35,895 bases of DNA from CAYTYZ01 sp964442385 (GCA_964442385.1 CAYTYZ010000014.1:1-35895); one strand, 5' to 3'; positions 24,150 to 31,333 are shown, counted from the first letter of the stretch. Made by a program: numbers and translations. Notes: generated by a model from the letters alone, not told the origin.

Positions 24150-25130
24150 TCAAACAAGGTCAAATTCATATTTTAGTAGTTTAGCTAGTTTTTCTGGTGA
24201 GTGCCTAAGCCTATAATTGTCTTTTTCTATGGCTGCAATATCTTGTACTAAAAATGGTTTGCCAAGTTTTTTGTAGTTTATCGGAAATGAATGTTCATTT
24301 GCATAGCTGGCCAACGCTTTATTCAAATCCCTTCTATTAAGGCAATCCAAGTCAGGTAGTATTACTTTATCAAAGGGGTTTTTACCCAGATATGGTACAA
24401 AAAGATTTAAATATTCTTGTTCATTGTAGCCAAAGCTTTCATTGGGTACATTGACCAAATTTGTAAACAAGTACTTTTTGGCCACGGAAGTTTGAAAAGC
24501 TTTTTTCATTCCAAGCGGCAAAAAATTTACCAATACTGATCCATAGATACTTCCTGGACACACAATAATAAAATCAGCAGCTTTAATTGCCATTATTGCT
24601 TCTTTGTTGGCTTCTACATTTGGCTCGAGCCAGATTTTTTTTATTTGGTCCAAAGACATTCTCTGTTCATCCATTTTTTGTTCCCCCTTAAATATTTTCG
24701 CGAAGCGAGTTTCAAAACAAACCTGCGAGGGTACACTTGACACAGGTATCACTTGTCCTCCAAGTTGAGCACCAGTAAGCTTGCAAAACATATCATCAAC
24801 TCCCAGCAAATCTCCATTTTTTTCTGATAAAAACCTAAAAAAACTATTCCCCAGGTTGCGTTCCTTGCCATCCCTAAATCTTAAAACATCCACCCAAATT
24901 TTCTTTTTCTCGCCATCTTTCCATAGTGACACCAAGGCTCGCCAATAATCAGACATGGCCAACAAATTCCCCCTCTCGTCAGTCCTCAATCGGCCAGAGT
25001 CACCGCCATTGTCAAAGGTGGTTACTATTGAAGATATATTATCAAAGCCAGCCATTATCAACGATTGATTGATTATCGGCATTCCCGACCCACCCCCGAT
25101 AGTCGTGATTTTTAGCTTCTTTTTTGCCAT
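24150..25130 (-). CDS. YvcK/CofD-like protein (gluconeogenesis factor family)
   Basis: 326 aa from the ATG at 25130; an in-frame TTG six bases earlier is possible. The N terminus TTIGGGSGMPIINQSL and IVTTFDNGGDSGRLRTDERG match the CofD/YvcK fold (usual GGGTG and DDGGSSGRLR), and CPGSIYGSVLVNFLPLGM matches the second conserved block. Bacterial YvcK binds UDP-sugars and affects cell-wall and carbon metabolism; CofD makes a cofactor F420 precursor, which is unlikely without other F420 genes. The gene stands between a Nudix gene and pyk, in keeping with central carbon metabolism. Confidence 0.82.
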   Translation of the reverse strand: MAKKKLKITTIGGGSGMPIINQSLIMAGFDNISSIVTTFDNGGDSGRLRTDERGNLLAMSDYWRALVSLWKDGEKKKIWVDVLRFRDGKERNLGNSFFRFLSEKNGDLLGVDDMFCKLTGAQLGGQVIPVSSVPSQVCFETRFAKIFKGEQKMDEQRMSLDQIKKIWLEPNVEANKEAIMAIKAADFIIVCPGSIYGSVLVNFLPLGMKKAFQTSVAKKYLFTNLVNVPNESFGYNEQEYLNLFVPYLGKNPFDKVILPDLDCLNRRDLNKALASYANEHSFPINYKKLGKPFLVQDIAAIEKDNYRLRHSPEKLAKLLKYEFDLV

Positions 25131-25137
25131 GTCCAAA

Positions 25138-25671
25138 TCATAGCATACCTAGCTTATCTAGCCCCAAATATCCTGCTTCTATATCTGTCATTTCCCCAGA
25201 TCTCAGTATCTCCCTAAACTTAGGCAGTTCCACCTCAACAATTTCGATAAATTCATCTTCGTCCCATTTAACCTCTACCGTTTTTTGGCAATTTTTAGCA
25301 ACAAAAACGTACCTGAGCATATTAGAATAAGCATCATCCCAACAGGTGGTTACAAGTTCCAATTCTCCCGTGTATCCAGTTTCTTCTGCCAACTCTCGCT
25401 TAGCTTCCTCAAGAGGGTCCTTGGCCTTGTCCAAAAAACCTCCGGGCAGTTCGAACATAATTTTCTTTGGTCCAGGTCTAAATTGTCTGGCCAATATTAC
25501 TTTATTGTCGGCAGTCAGTGGTAAAACACATACGGTTGGACCTTCCCGGCGCAAATAATAATCCATCTTCTTACCACCTGGGAGTTCAAACCATACTTCA
25601 TCTACCGCCCGTCCATATTTTTTAAATGCTTCTTTTCGACCTTTTTCTTTCCATTCGGTTATTTGTGTCAT
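25138..25671 (-). CDS. Nudix hydrolase, ADP-ribose pyrophosphatase-like
   Basis: 177 aa. ELPGGFLDKAKDPLEEAKRE and LAEETGY form the Nudix box at 78-100. The catalytic RELAEETG half is intact, but the first conserved Glu (GX5E) is Lys at 84. Flanking features (RRGP-like RREGPTVCVLPL, QFRPGPKKIMFELPGGF) fit the NudF/YqkG group that cleaves ADP-ribose. Its ATG overlaps the stop of the upstream gene by 1 nt (TAATG); it ends 7 nt before the YvcK-like ATG. Confidence 0.85.
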   Translation of the reverse strand: MTQITEWKEKGRKEAFKKYGRAVDEVWFELPGGKKMDYYLRREGPTVCVLPLTADNKVILARQFRPGPKKIMFELPGGFLDKAKDPLEEAKRELAEETGYTGELELVTTCWDDAYSNMLRYVFVAKNCQKTVEVKWDEDEFIEIVEVELPKFREILRSGEMTDIEAGYLGLDKLGML

Positions 25672-26057
25672 TATTGCTTTTTGGGCAACAGGGAAACAGG
25701 GTCAACATTTGACAGCTCTTTAATATATTCAGCCAGTTGTCTTTTTTGATCTTCATTTGAGTTTGCTAAAAAAGATCTGAAAATAGTAGCATGATAATCC
25801 GAGACGCTTTTGCCAAAAGTTTCCTGAAAATAAGTCTTATCTTTTACTTCTTCAAACATATGCAACAACCTTTCGTCATCGTCAGGGTATTTAGCCAAAA
25901 AGTCATTTAAATCTTCAGCAGAATATTTCGCAGCGGCAACAAATTGAATATTTAAATTATCGTTATAATCGCTTATAAGTTGCCTTTTTTCATCCTCAGT
26001 CATATTTAGGACATTCGCAATTTGCACAAGCAGATTGGTGGTGTTATTTATCGCCAT
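25671..26057 (-). CDS. Hypothetical cytoplasmic protein
   Basis: 128 aa, predicted all-helical and acidic, no membrane segment and no recognised family. Features: NLLVQIANVLNMTEDEKRQL near the start and LPKKQ at the end. It overlaps the preceding gene by 14 nt and the Nudix gene by 1 nt, so it is certainly part of this minus-strand operon. Confidence 0.7.
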   Translation of the reverse strand: MAINNTTNLLVQIANVLNMTEDEKRQLISDYNDNLNIQFVAAAKYSAEDLNDFLAKYPDDDERLLHMFEEVKDKTYFQETFGKSVSDYHATIFRSFLANSNEDQKRQLAEYIKELSNVDPVSLLPKKQ

Positions 26058-26457
26058 TTGTTTTTTTGATATTTAAGTCGTTAAGTCTTTTGTTAAGCTG
26101 ATGGCCCTTTACTGCTTCAGTTATTCTAGCAACTAAACCCAAGCCGAAAATACTTCCCCATGTCATAAATCCTTTCTCCAATATTTGATAAACAAAATGG
26201 GTACTACCAGGATCATTTAACAGGGGATAGGCCAAACCAGCTGTAATCAATGCTACTGGTGTTACAAGGTCTTGAAACCTACGGGTAACATGCTCTGCCC
26301 AATCAACCCCATTCATAGCTTGCCTTATCAACTCTCGTTCCTTTTCTTCGGGTAATTTCTTATCAGGTACAACCATATATTTTACAACTTCTAGCATTGA
26401 AACCTTACCAGATGTTCGATCAGCCCCTTGTTCAGTGTACGCATTATCTGGACTCAT
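26044..26457 (-). CDS. Hypothetical protein with two membrane segments
   Basis: 137 aa. Soluble N-terminal 60 residues (KLPEEKERELIRQAMNG), then hydrophobic stretches at about 65-82 (LVTPVALITAGLAYPLL) and 95-112 (FMTWGSIFGLGLVARI), and a basic C terminus. No family recognised. It is the first gene of the operon leading to pyk, with a promoter whose -10 sits 6 nt before the ATG, so the mRNA should be leaderless. Confidence 0.65.
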   Translation of the reverse strand: MSPDNAYTEQGADRTSGKVSMLEVVKYMVVPDKKLPEEKERELIRQAMNGVDWAEHVTRRFQDLVTPVALITAGLAYPLLNDPGSTHFVYQILEKGFMTWGSIFGLGLVARITEAVKGHQLNKRLNDLNIKKTNGDK

Positions 26458-26463
26458 TAAGTA

Positions 26464-26492
26464 AATATATACCCATAATTAACAATATTCAA
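26464..26492 (-). promoter_or_regulatory. Promoter of the minus-strand pyk cluster, leaderless
   Basis: Minus strand TTGAAT (26492-26487), 17-bp spacer, TATATT (26469-26464). Six nt follow before ATG at 26457. The surrounding 26461-26527 is very AT-rich. Confidence 0.6.
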
Positions 26493-26574
26493 TAATATTT
26501 ACAAAACTAAAATATAATGTTATTATAGGTCACGAGGCATTATTTGCCTTACTTTTCTTGTTCTTTAAAAAGGT

Positions 26575-26631
26575 TGTGGAAAATGTGGATAGCATTTTGC
26601 TCCCTGCCATGGGGTCAAAACGCTATCCACA
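26575..26631. repeat. Long inverted repeat with DnaA-box-like 9-mers
   Basis: Arms TGTGGATAGC (26584-26593) and its exact complement (26622-26631); inside, TTTTG (26595-26599) pairs with CAAAA (26616-26620). The outer 9 bases of each arm (CTATCCACA on one strand) are one mismatch from the DnaA box TTATCCACA, and TGTGGAAAA (26575-26583) abuts the left arm in tandem. The repeat lies upstream of the probable start at about 26652, so it could be an operator as well as a structure. Confidence 0.6.
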
Positions 26632-26636
26632 CTGGA

Positions 26637-26645
26637 TGGCATAAT
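26637..26645 (+). promoter_or_regulatory. Extended -10 promoter candidate
   Basis: TGG followed by CATAAT (26640-26645), no good -35. The start would be near 26652, leaving a 30-nt leader with a small stem (GGAGA/TCTCC) and the ribosome-binding site AAGGAG at 26669-26674. Confidence 0.4.
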
Positions 26646-26681
26646 TGAGCTAGGGAGACAATCTCTCCAAGGAGAACACCC

Positions 26682-27185
26682 ATGACAGTTGTAAGTGGAA
26701 TCTGGGAGCAAGTCCGGGAGGAGCCGGAGTTTCGTGCATATGGGCCGTCTGCTCTGGAAGCAACTCGACCATATGTTGAAGAGATTGGTACAGTTTTGGC
26801 CGATCATTTGGATAAAACAGTCACTTTGGCGACACTTATGTCGGCCAAACATGCTTATTTGAAATACCTTTTTGGTACTAACTATATCAAAGACTTGGCC
26901 GCTGCTATGTCTGATGAAGAGTTGGGTTGGCTTTCTCGCGAAGAAATGGTGGAAATGTTTAACGACACCATGCCAGAACTTTTGGAGTCAATGGAAGAGC
27001 TTACAAAGCCTGCCTACTGGAAAAAACAGTTAAAATTGGCGGGAGTTACCGAAGCTCGAGTCATGGCCGATGAAAAAATTGGCTTGCGCGGTGAGGCATA
27101 TTCGCTCTACAAGCAAGGCAAGCTCACCATGGGCAAACTTCTCGAGTTGCAACCGATTGTTTTGGTTTCGACCAAAGTCAAATAA
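26682..27185 (+). CDS. Hypothetical protein, SD-driven
   Basis: 167 aa, mostly helical and acidic, no signal peptide or membrane helix; no family recognised. AAGGAG lies 7 nt before ATG, an ideal Shine-Dalgarno that most genes here lack. The first part of the gene is GC-rich (37 of 60 bases at 26701-26760); the later part is less so (29 of 60 at 26881-26940). It is the first of two genes ending at a shared terminator. Confidence 0.65.
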   Translation: MTVVSGIWEQVREEPEFRAYGPSALEATRPYVEEIGTVLADHLDKTVTLATLMSAKHAYLKYLFGTNYIKDLAAAMSDEELGWLSREEMVEMFNDTMPELLESMEELTKPAYWKKQLKLAGVTEARVMADEKIGLRGEAYSLYKQGKLTMGKLLELQPIVLVSTKVK

Positions 27186-27204
27186 GTGTCACAAGAGGAG
27201 CCAA

Positions 27205-27636
27205 ATGGGAAACTCTCATCTGCTTAGAACAGGCTGGAAAATCGAAGGTCCGTTTATTACTGTATTTGGATCACCGGGTCCGCTTGAGCATCAAAAGTTC
27301 GTCAAAGTTTTTTATTCAGTTATTCAACAGGACATTGATAGCAAAAAGTCAAGTCAGGTTCGATATGTTTTGATTAGTGCATCCATGGCAAGCGCACTTT
27401 GGGATGCACAAGTAGTTTTGGACACGGATTTGTTTAAAAAATCAAGAATTGTCAGGTGGAACGAGATAGATCCTAAAAGCATTCTCAGTCATACTTGCCT
27501 CTTTTTTGAAAAAGTGGTTTGCACTATCAAAGGGGAATCGTTTGATATCAGTATTATTGTTCTCCCAGATGTAATAAGTCTCGAAAATGCCAAATACTTT
27601 GTCCAAACTCTAGATAAGGGTTTCAACGAAATCTAG
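27205..27636 (+). CDS. Hypothetical protein, second gene of an SD-driven pair
   Basis: 143 aa from the ATG at 27205, chosen because GAGGAG stands 4 nt upstream; the longer in-frame start at 27070 lies inside the preceding gene in another frame. Alternating beta and helix pattern (GPFITVFGSPGPLEHQKFV; QVRYVLISASMASALW), no recognised domain. It is 19 nt after the first gene and followed by a strong terminator, so the two form a unit. Confidence 0.65.
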   Translation: MGNSHLLRTGWKIEGPFITVFGSPGPLEHQKFVKVFYSVIQQDIDSKKSSQVRYVLISASMASALWDAQVVLDTDLFKKSRIVRWNEIDPKSILSHTCLFFEKVVCTIKGESFDISIIVLPDVISLENAKYFVQTLDKGFNEI

Positions 27637-27658
27637 AGAATCCCACAACTAAACAAGA

Positions 27659-27705
27659 AAAATGGGCCACTAGTTTGCCGCCAGGCATTCATAGGGCCCT
27701 TTTTT
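27659..27705. terminator. Bidirectional intrinsic terminator
   Basis: GGGCC (27664-27668) pairs with GGCCC (27695-27699), flanked by AAAAAT on the left and six T on the right, with an inner stem TGCC/GGCA. The A-tract and T-tract allow it to act for the plus-strand pair and for the minus-strand gene whose coding region begins to the right at 27707. Confidence 0.8.
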
Positions 27706-27706
27706 A

Positions 27707-28339
27707 TTAACTATATTTTCTTAGAGTTTCTTCAATTTCTTTTCTAGTTTTTGAATCAAAACTACCCACTGGAATAATCGATTTTCCTGATTTTGTTAAA
27801 ATCTCTAACCATCTATTCCCGTACCAATGTTCCCAGTGTCCTCCTCCATACTGCATAACTATGGCCCGTCTGGTCTCAAAAGACTGCTGAGTATTATATC
27901 TACTACCCCAACCTATCCAATCCTCACCCCAGTCAACTTCCATATTATTGGTTGGTGTAATCTTCAAAGACAAATACTCTTGCACGTCCAGCACGATTTT
28001 CCTTGGGATAATTTTTTCTATTTCAACGATATCTACTGTGATTGTTTTTGAAAATCTCGAATCTTCAAATCGTACTTGCCTTGAATCAATATCAACCACT
28101 ATACAGTTTTTAAGATAATAAGCGTAACCAGTTATTATAACCAGTGCTATTAGTAGCGACAGAACACCAAACACTAAAAACGTACTTTGACCAATAGCAT
28201 GTAATTTTTCAGAACCAAACAAAAATGAATAGGCACTGGGTAAGAAAATAAATATTAATCCTTGTAAAAGGAGTACATATCTTATGAAATTATCAATCAC
28301 AAACTGGAAAATATTTAGTCTAAAAACTTTTTTTGTCAT
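27707..28339 (-). CDS. Membrane protein with PH-like cytosolic domain
   Basis: 210 aa. Two membrane helices (about 17-37 and 50-76) are followed by a soluble, beta-rich part (DSRQVRFEDSRFSKTITVDI; RRAIVMQYGGGHWEHWYGN; WLEILTKSGKSIIPVGS) of the kind seen in bacterial PH/GRAM-like membrane proteins. That assignment is from pattern only. It is the last of three minus-strand membrane-protein genes with gaps of 3 nt. Confidence 0.6.
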   Translation of the reverse strand: MTKKVFRLNIFQFVIDNFIRYVLLLQGLIFIFLPSAYSFLFGSEKLHAIGQSTFLVFGVLSLLIALVIITGYAYYLKNCIVVDIDSRQVRFEDSRFSKTITVDIVEIEKIIPRKIVLDVQEYLSLKITPTNNMEVDWGEDWIGWGSRYNTQQSFETRRAIVMQYGGGHWEHWYGNRWLEILTKSGKSIIPVGSFDSKTRKEIEETLRKYS

Positions 28340-28342
28340 GTA

Positions 28343-28819
28343 TTAAAACCACCAAACCATCAACAATACCCATGCCCCAAAATTTAACAGCCCGACTACA
28401 AAAGAAGCAATCAGTTGGTTTCGTATAAAAAAGAGTACTTTTACAGCAATTTGCGACAAAATCCCAACTCCAACAGTAGTCAATATAACCTTTATAACTA
28501 TCTCCAGATAGAAACCAATATCAGGCCCTTGGCAGGGGGCAAAACCCTCATCGAAGCAAAATGTTCCAATCCTAATTAAAGCCGGAACTAGCACCAAACA
28601 AGCCAAAACATACTGTATTAAAAAATATTTAATACTAATAGAGGGTAGCTTATTATCATTACTGGTAAATTTTTTTCTCAACCAATATGGAAAAAAACTT
28701 AATAACACCACTATTAAAAAAGCTACTACTAACCATGGAATTAATTCTCCTTGCCTCAGGTTTGGCGACAATATTATCCCAATTATGCCCAGAATAACAA
28801 GCACAAACCACTTAACCAT
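28343..28819 (-). CDS. Hypothetical membrane protein, four helices
   Basis: 158 aa. Hydrophobic segments at about 4-20, 28-45, 67-83 and 103-155 (probably two helices) with a short cysteine pair (CFDEGFAPC) in an exposed loop after the third. No family recognised. It is the middle gene of the three-gene membrane cluster. Confidence 0.6.
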   Translation of the reverse strand: MVKWFVLVILGIIGIILSPNLRQGELIPWLVVAFLIVVLLSFFPYWLRKKFTSNDNKLPSISIKYFLIQYVLACLVLVPALIRIGTFCFDEGFAPCQGPDIGFYLEIVIKVILTTVGVGILSQIAVKVLFFIRNQLIASFVVGLLNFGAWVLLMVWWF

Positions 28820-28822
28820 ATT

Positions 28823-29212
28823 TTATTTTATGCTTTTGGTCATTAATATCAACTCTCTCCAATAAAAATATCCCAAAATGGGAAAGAAGAACGATGTAAT
28901 CATACCCGGATAATAACTCATTTGAGCCACTCCTTTAATAAAATGGTGTGTTTCAGAAATAAATACTGTGCCGTACAGAAAAAGGGGAATTAGCTTCCAT
29001 TTTCCCTTTTGTAGTAGTAAAAAAGCCATCAAAATATAAACCCAAAAACTACCATGTCCTATGAAATATACACTTTCACTTAAAGACTTAAAATGCTTTG
29101 TAAAAAAGAAGAACTCAGGCTCAATATCGTAAAACTTTGACCAGATACATTCCACTCCATGAGCATAATTAAGCAACAAAGAAATCAGCAGTACTTTATT
29201 AAATTTGCCCAT
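28823..29212 (-). CDS. Hypothetical membrane protein, possibly HXXEE-like
   Basis: 129 aa with about four membrane helices. Conserved-looking polar residues lie in the membrane region (AHGVECIW near residue 18; SETHHFIKG), and YYPGMITSFFFPILGYFYW resembles the last helix of HXXEE-domain proteins; I hold this loosely. The ATG lies in a copy of the sequence that follows tRNA-Pro (CCGACAAAATG), so the gene start is built on tRNA-derived DNA. Confidence 0.55.
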   Translation of the reverse strand: MGKFNKVLLISLLLNYAHGVECIWSKFYDIEPEFFFFTKHFKSLSESVYFIGHGSFWVYILMAFLLLQKGKWKLIPLFLYGTVFISETHHFIKGVAQMSYYPGMITSFFFPILGYFYWRELILMTKSIK

Positions 29213-29280
29213 TTTGTCGGAGATAAAGGAATCCTGCCCGCCATGCTTCGCATAGCGATGCAGGCGGGCGAACCTGCAAC
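29211..29280 (-). repeat. 3'-half copy of tRNA-Pro interrupted in the T-loop
   Basis: 29211-29232 and 29269-29280 match the last 34 nt or so of the intact tRNA gene (acceptor strand, T-arm) and its flank, with two substitutions. Between them is a clean 36-nt insert (29233-29268) after TTCG of the T-loop, seen in tRNA sense. The insert is a hairpin: GCCCGCC (29236-29242) pairs with GGCGGGC (29263-29269), and inner TGC and TCGC pair with GCA and GCGA. Confidence 0.8.
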
Positions 29281-29307
29281 AAACTAACCTGTGTTGTAAT
29301 CATTTTG

Positions 29308-29381
29308 TCGGAGATACAGGATTCGAACCTGCAACCTCACGCACCCCATGCGTGCGCGCTAGCCAATTGCGCCAATCCCCG
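29308..29381 (-). tRNA. tRNA-Pro (anticodon GGG)
   Basis: 74 nt, full cloverleaf: acceptor CGGGGAT/ATCTCCG with one G-T pair, D-stem GCGC/GCGC with a 9-nt loop, anticodon stem CACGC/GCGTG with loop ATGGGGT (GGG at 34-36, G37), variable loop AGGTT, T-arm GCAGG-TTCGAAT-CCTGT. Discriminator A; CCA is not encoded. C1-G72 fits proline tRNA. Partial copies lie on both sides. Confidence 0.95.
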
Positions 29382-29417
29382 AATCTTACTATGTAGAATA
29401 CCACTTCAATCAATTTT

Positions 29418-29493
29418 ACGCACTCTATGCGCTAGCCAACGGAACGCCCGAAAAATCAAACGAAGTGAGGTTTTGTGGGTTGCGCCAATCCCC
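29418..29493 (-). repeat. 5'-half copy of tRNA-Pro interrupted in the D-loop (copy B)
   Basis: Matches the tRNA from anticodon arm to 5' end, with deletions in the anticodon stem, and the similarity continues into the 5' flank (29494-29525 compared with 29381-29410). A clean 40-nt insert (29440-29479) splits the D-loop between AA and TTGG (tRNA sense). The insert folds: CCCGAAAAATC with GGTTTTGTGGG, one mismatch and two G-T pairs. Confidence 0.8.
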
Positions 29494-29530
29494 GGGTTAA
29501 TACTATGTAGGATATCATTTTAACCTAGAT

Positions 29531-29606
29531 TTAGCATCTATCGCAAAGCCAACGGAACGCCCGAAAAATCGAACGAAGTGAGGTTTTGTGGGTTGCGCCA
29601 ATCCCT
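29531..29606 (-). repeat. 5'-half copy of tRNA-Pro interrupted in the D-loop (copy C)
   Basis: The same 40-nt insert (29553-29592) with one base difference, flanked by AGCCAA on one side and TTGCGCCAATCCC on the other; the rest of the tRNA part is more decayed than copy B. The inserts of B and C are 113 bp apart, so the unit was probably duplicated in tandem after insertion. Confidence 0.75.
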
Positions 29607-29613
29607 GCCTACG

Positions 29614-30624
29614 TCAAACTTTCAGCCGCTTTATATCTTCTTGAACCATTTCACCAATCATTTCTTCAAAAGTAATTCTTGGTTTCCAGCCCGTAGCTTT
29701 TCTTAACTTTTCATAATCACCGACGAGTGGAACTGTTTCGTTTTTGTTTACCCACGCTGGATTTACGACTATATGCCTACTCCAATCAGTAACACCCACT
29801 GATTCAAACGCAGTTTTGCATAATTCCCTAATTGTATGAGCCTTTCCTGTTGCAATTACATAATCATCAGGCTTGTCAAGTTGCATCAATTGAAATGTCG
29901 CCTGCATAAAATCATTTGCATGACCCCAGTCTCGAATAGTTCCCAAGTCTCCAATTTCCATTTGCAAATTGTTATTCACAATAGGTTTTCCATCAATTCC
30001 CTTTGGCGACCTTTCTCCAGCTAAACCCAAAGATATAGCCGCCGCAGCTATGGTAACCTTTCTGGTAACAAATTCCACACCGCGTCTGGGGGATTCATGA
30101 TTACCAAAAATTCCAGTAGACACAAAAGTACTATATTTCTCCCTGTATTGTCTGGATGTATAAACACACATAGCCTTTGAACTACCATAAGGATTAGTAG
30201 GTGCAATTTTTGTAAATTCATTTTGCGGTGTTATCTCAGGCTGTCCAAAAATTTCCCTACTAGCAGCCAAAAACACCTTTCCGTGGCCAATTTTTTTTAC
30301 ACTGTTAACTATGGCACATGGAGTAACCCCATTTATTCTTAACGTTTGTGCTGGATCTTTCCAAGAGTCATTAATATTTGTAATTCCACCTAGATTGTAA
30401 ATGTAGTCAAAATTCCCATCATCGATGACTTTAACAATACCATCTAAGTCTTCCAGGTCTCCTTTAATTAGTCGAACATCCTTTGGCAAATTTTTAACAC
30501 TTTCAACCCTGTTTGGATCACGAACTAGACCATAGACAATACTGCCTGAACCCAAAAGTATATTAGTTAAATAATATCCATCTTGTCCAGTTATTCCTGT
30601 CACAAGAACCCTTTCTGCACTCAT
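29614..30624 (-). CDS. gmd: GDP-mannose 4,6-dehydratase
   Basis: 336 aa from the ATG at 30624; the in-frame TTG at 30639 lies on the -10 box and cannot be the start. It is an extended short-chain dehydratase making GDP-4-keto-6-deoxymannose, the precursor of GDP-fucose and related sugars for surface glycans. NAD-binding GITGQDG (10-16), catalytic Ser in AASREIFG (S122), Y146 and K150 of PYGSSK, and FGNHESPRRGVEFVTRKV, which is diagnostic for Gmd. NPYGSSK replaces the usual SPYAxxK, so a sister NDP-sugar dehydratase is possible. No glycosyltransferase genes are nearby. Confidence 0.85.
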   Translation of the reverse strand: MSAERVLVTGITGQDGYYLTNILLGSGSIVYGLVRDPNRVESVKNLPKDVRLIKGDLEDLDGIVKVIDDGNFDYIYNLGGITNINDSWKDPAQTLRINGVTPCAIVNSVKKIGHGKVFLAASREIFGQPEITPQNEFTKIAPTNPYGSSKAMCVYTSRQYREKYSTFVSTGIFGNHESPRRGVEFVTRKVTIAAAAISLGLAGERSPKGIDGKPIVNNNLQMEIGDLGTIRDWGHANDFMQATFQLMQLDKPDDYVIATGKAHTIRELCKTAFESVGVTDWSRHIVVNPAWVNKNETVPLVGDYEKLRKATGWKPRITFEEMIGEMVQEDIKRLKV

Positions 30625-30638
30625 GTCGAATTCTACCA

Positions 30639-30644
30639 ATTATA
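30639..30644 (-). promoter_or_regulatory. -10 box of gmd
   Basis: TATAAT on the minus strand (30644-30639), weak -35. The start near 30632 leaves about 8 nt before ATG at 30624, a very short leader without Shine-Dalgarno. Confidence 0.55.
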
Positions 30645-30682
30645 AATTAGTTAGTCTATAAAAGAAAACCAACAGTTGCCGC

Positions 30683-30711
30683 TTGTCTTATACGCATTAA
30701 AGATGTATATT
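30683..30711 (+). promoter_or_regulatory. Promoter of the lipoprotein gene, leaderless
   Basis: TTGTCT (30683-30688), 17 bp, TATATT (30706-30711), then 5 nt to ATG at 30717, the same geometry as the promoter at 33-61. Confidence 0.65.
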
Positions 30712-30716
30712 TGCGC

Positions 30717-31328
30717 ATGAATATAAATCGAGAAGTTACGGGTGTTATGGCTGCTATTATGTTAGCGTTTACTGGCTGTTCCACTGAAGGCCAAAACCAA
30801 ATACCAAAAATACCAGTAACAGGTAAAGATTCCCAGCCTACTCAAACCCCAGTATATGTTACCAGAGTAGTTCCACCTGGTTGGGACACAAGAACACCTC
30901 TGCCAAAAAGTATTATGGATGGCACTCCCTGGCCCACTGTTGAACCTTCAAGAAGGACATTCATACTCCCTTATGGATCCGATACTTCATCTTTTACTGG
31001 TTATTTTACCCTAGATGGTGTACCTAAATTTATAGATCCCAGAAACGTCACTTTTGAAACCCAAACTCCAGCTGCTCCAAGTACAACAAAAGTAATAGAT
31101 ACAAAAACCCCAACTCGTACACCTACTGAAACAAAGTTAAGATCCTACCGTGGTTCGTTTCAAGGTCAAATCCAAGAATATCTGCTCTGCACTGTTGTCC
31201 AGATCACCGAGAACCCCTCGTGTTCCGGCGAACCTTGTATAAAACTAATTGATTGGTTGGGGGAAAGACCAAAGCTTATTTCAGTTAAACAGGGGTCTTG
31301 CAAAGCATCGACAACTGCCGCCAGATAA
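30717..31328 (+). CDS. Putative lipoprotein, Thr/Pro-rich
   Basis: 203 aa from the ATG at 30717; a TTG two codons earlier overlaps the -10 box and is rejected. A hydrophobic stretch ends in FTGC (C21), a lipobox-like site, followed by an extended Thr- and Pro-rich region (TPTRTPTE), typical of a surface spacer. The C-terminal part has three Cys (C-x-GEPC region and one at GSCK). No family recognised. Attachment to the outer face of the membrane is inferred. Confidence 0.65.
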   Translation: MNINREVTGVMAAIMLAFTGCSTEGQNQIPKIPVTGKDSQPTQTPVYVTRVVPPGWDTRTPLPKSIMDGTPWPTVEPSRRTFILPYGSDTSSFTGYFTLDGVPKFIDPRNVTFETQTPAAPSTTKVIDTKTPTRTPTETKLRSYRGSFQGQIQEYLLCTVVQITENPSCSGEPCIKLIDWLGERPKLISVKQGSCKASTTAAR

Positions 31329-31333
31329 TTTAC

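Noticed and set aside
23561..24184. A 207-aa plus-strand frame opposite pyk
   Set aside because: It is the antisense shadow of the conserved pyruvate kinase gene, without promoter or family match.
24150..25130. CofD of F420 biosynthesis
   Set aside because: No other F420 genes are present and the neighbours are glycolytic; the YvcK branch of the family fits better.
29305..29523. A 72-aa plus-strand reading frame across the tRNA
   Set aside because: It runs antisense through the tRNA gene and its copies; no coding signs.
29440..29592. CRISPR-like repeat pair (40-nt repeats 113 bp apart)
   Set aside because: Only two copies, the interval is tRNA-derived and homologous between copies, and no cas genes are near.
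29211..29606. Split or permuted tRNA halves as in some archaea
   Set aside because: The breaks are in the T-loop and D-loop and not near the anticodon, the halves are decayed, and an intact tRNA-Pro is present.
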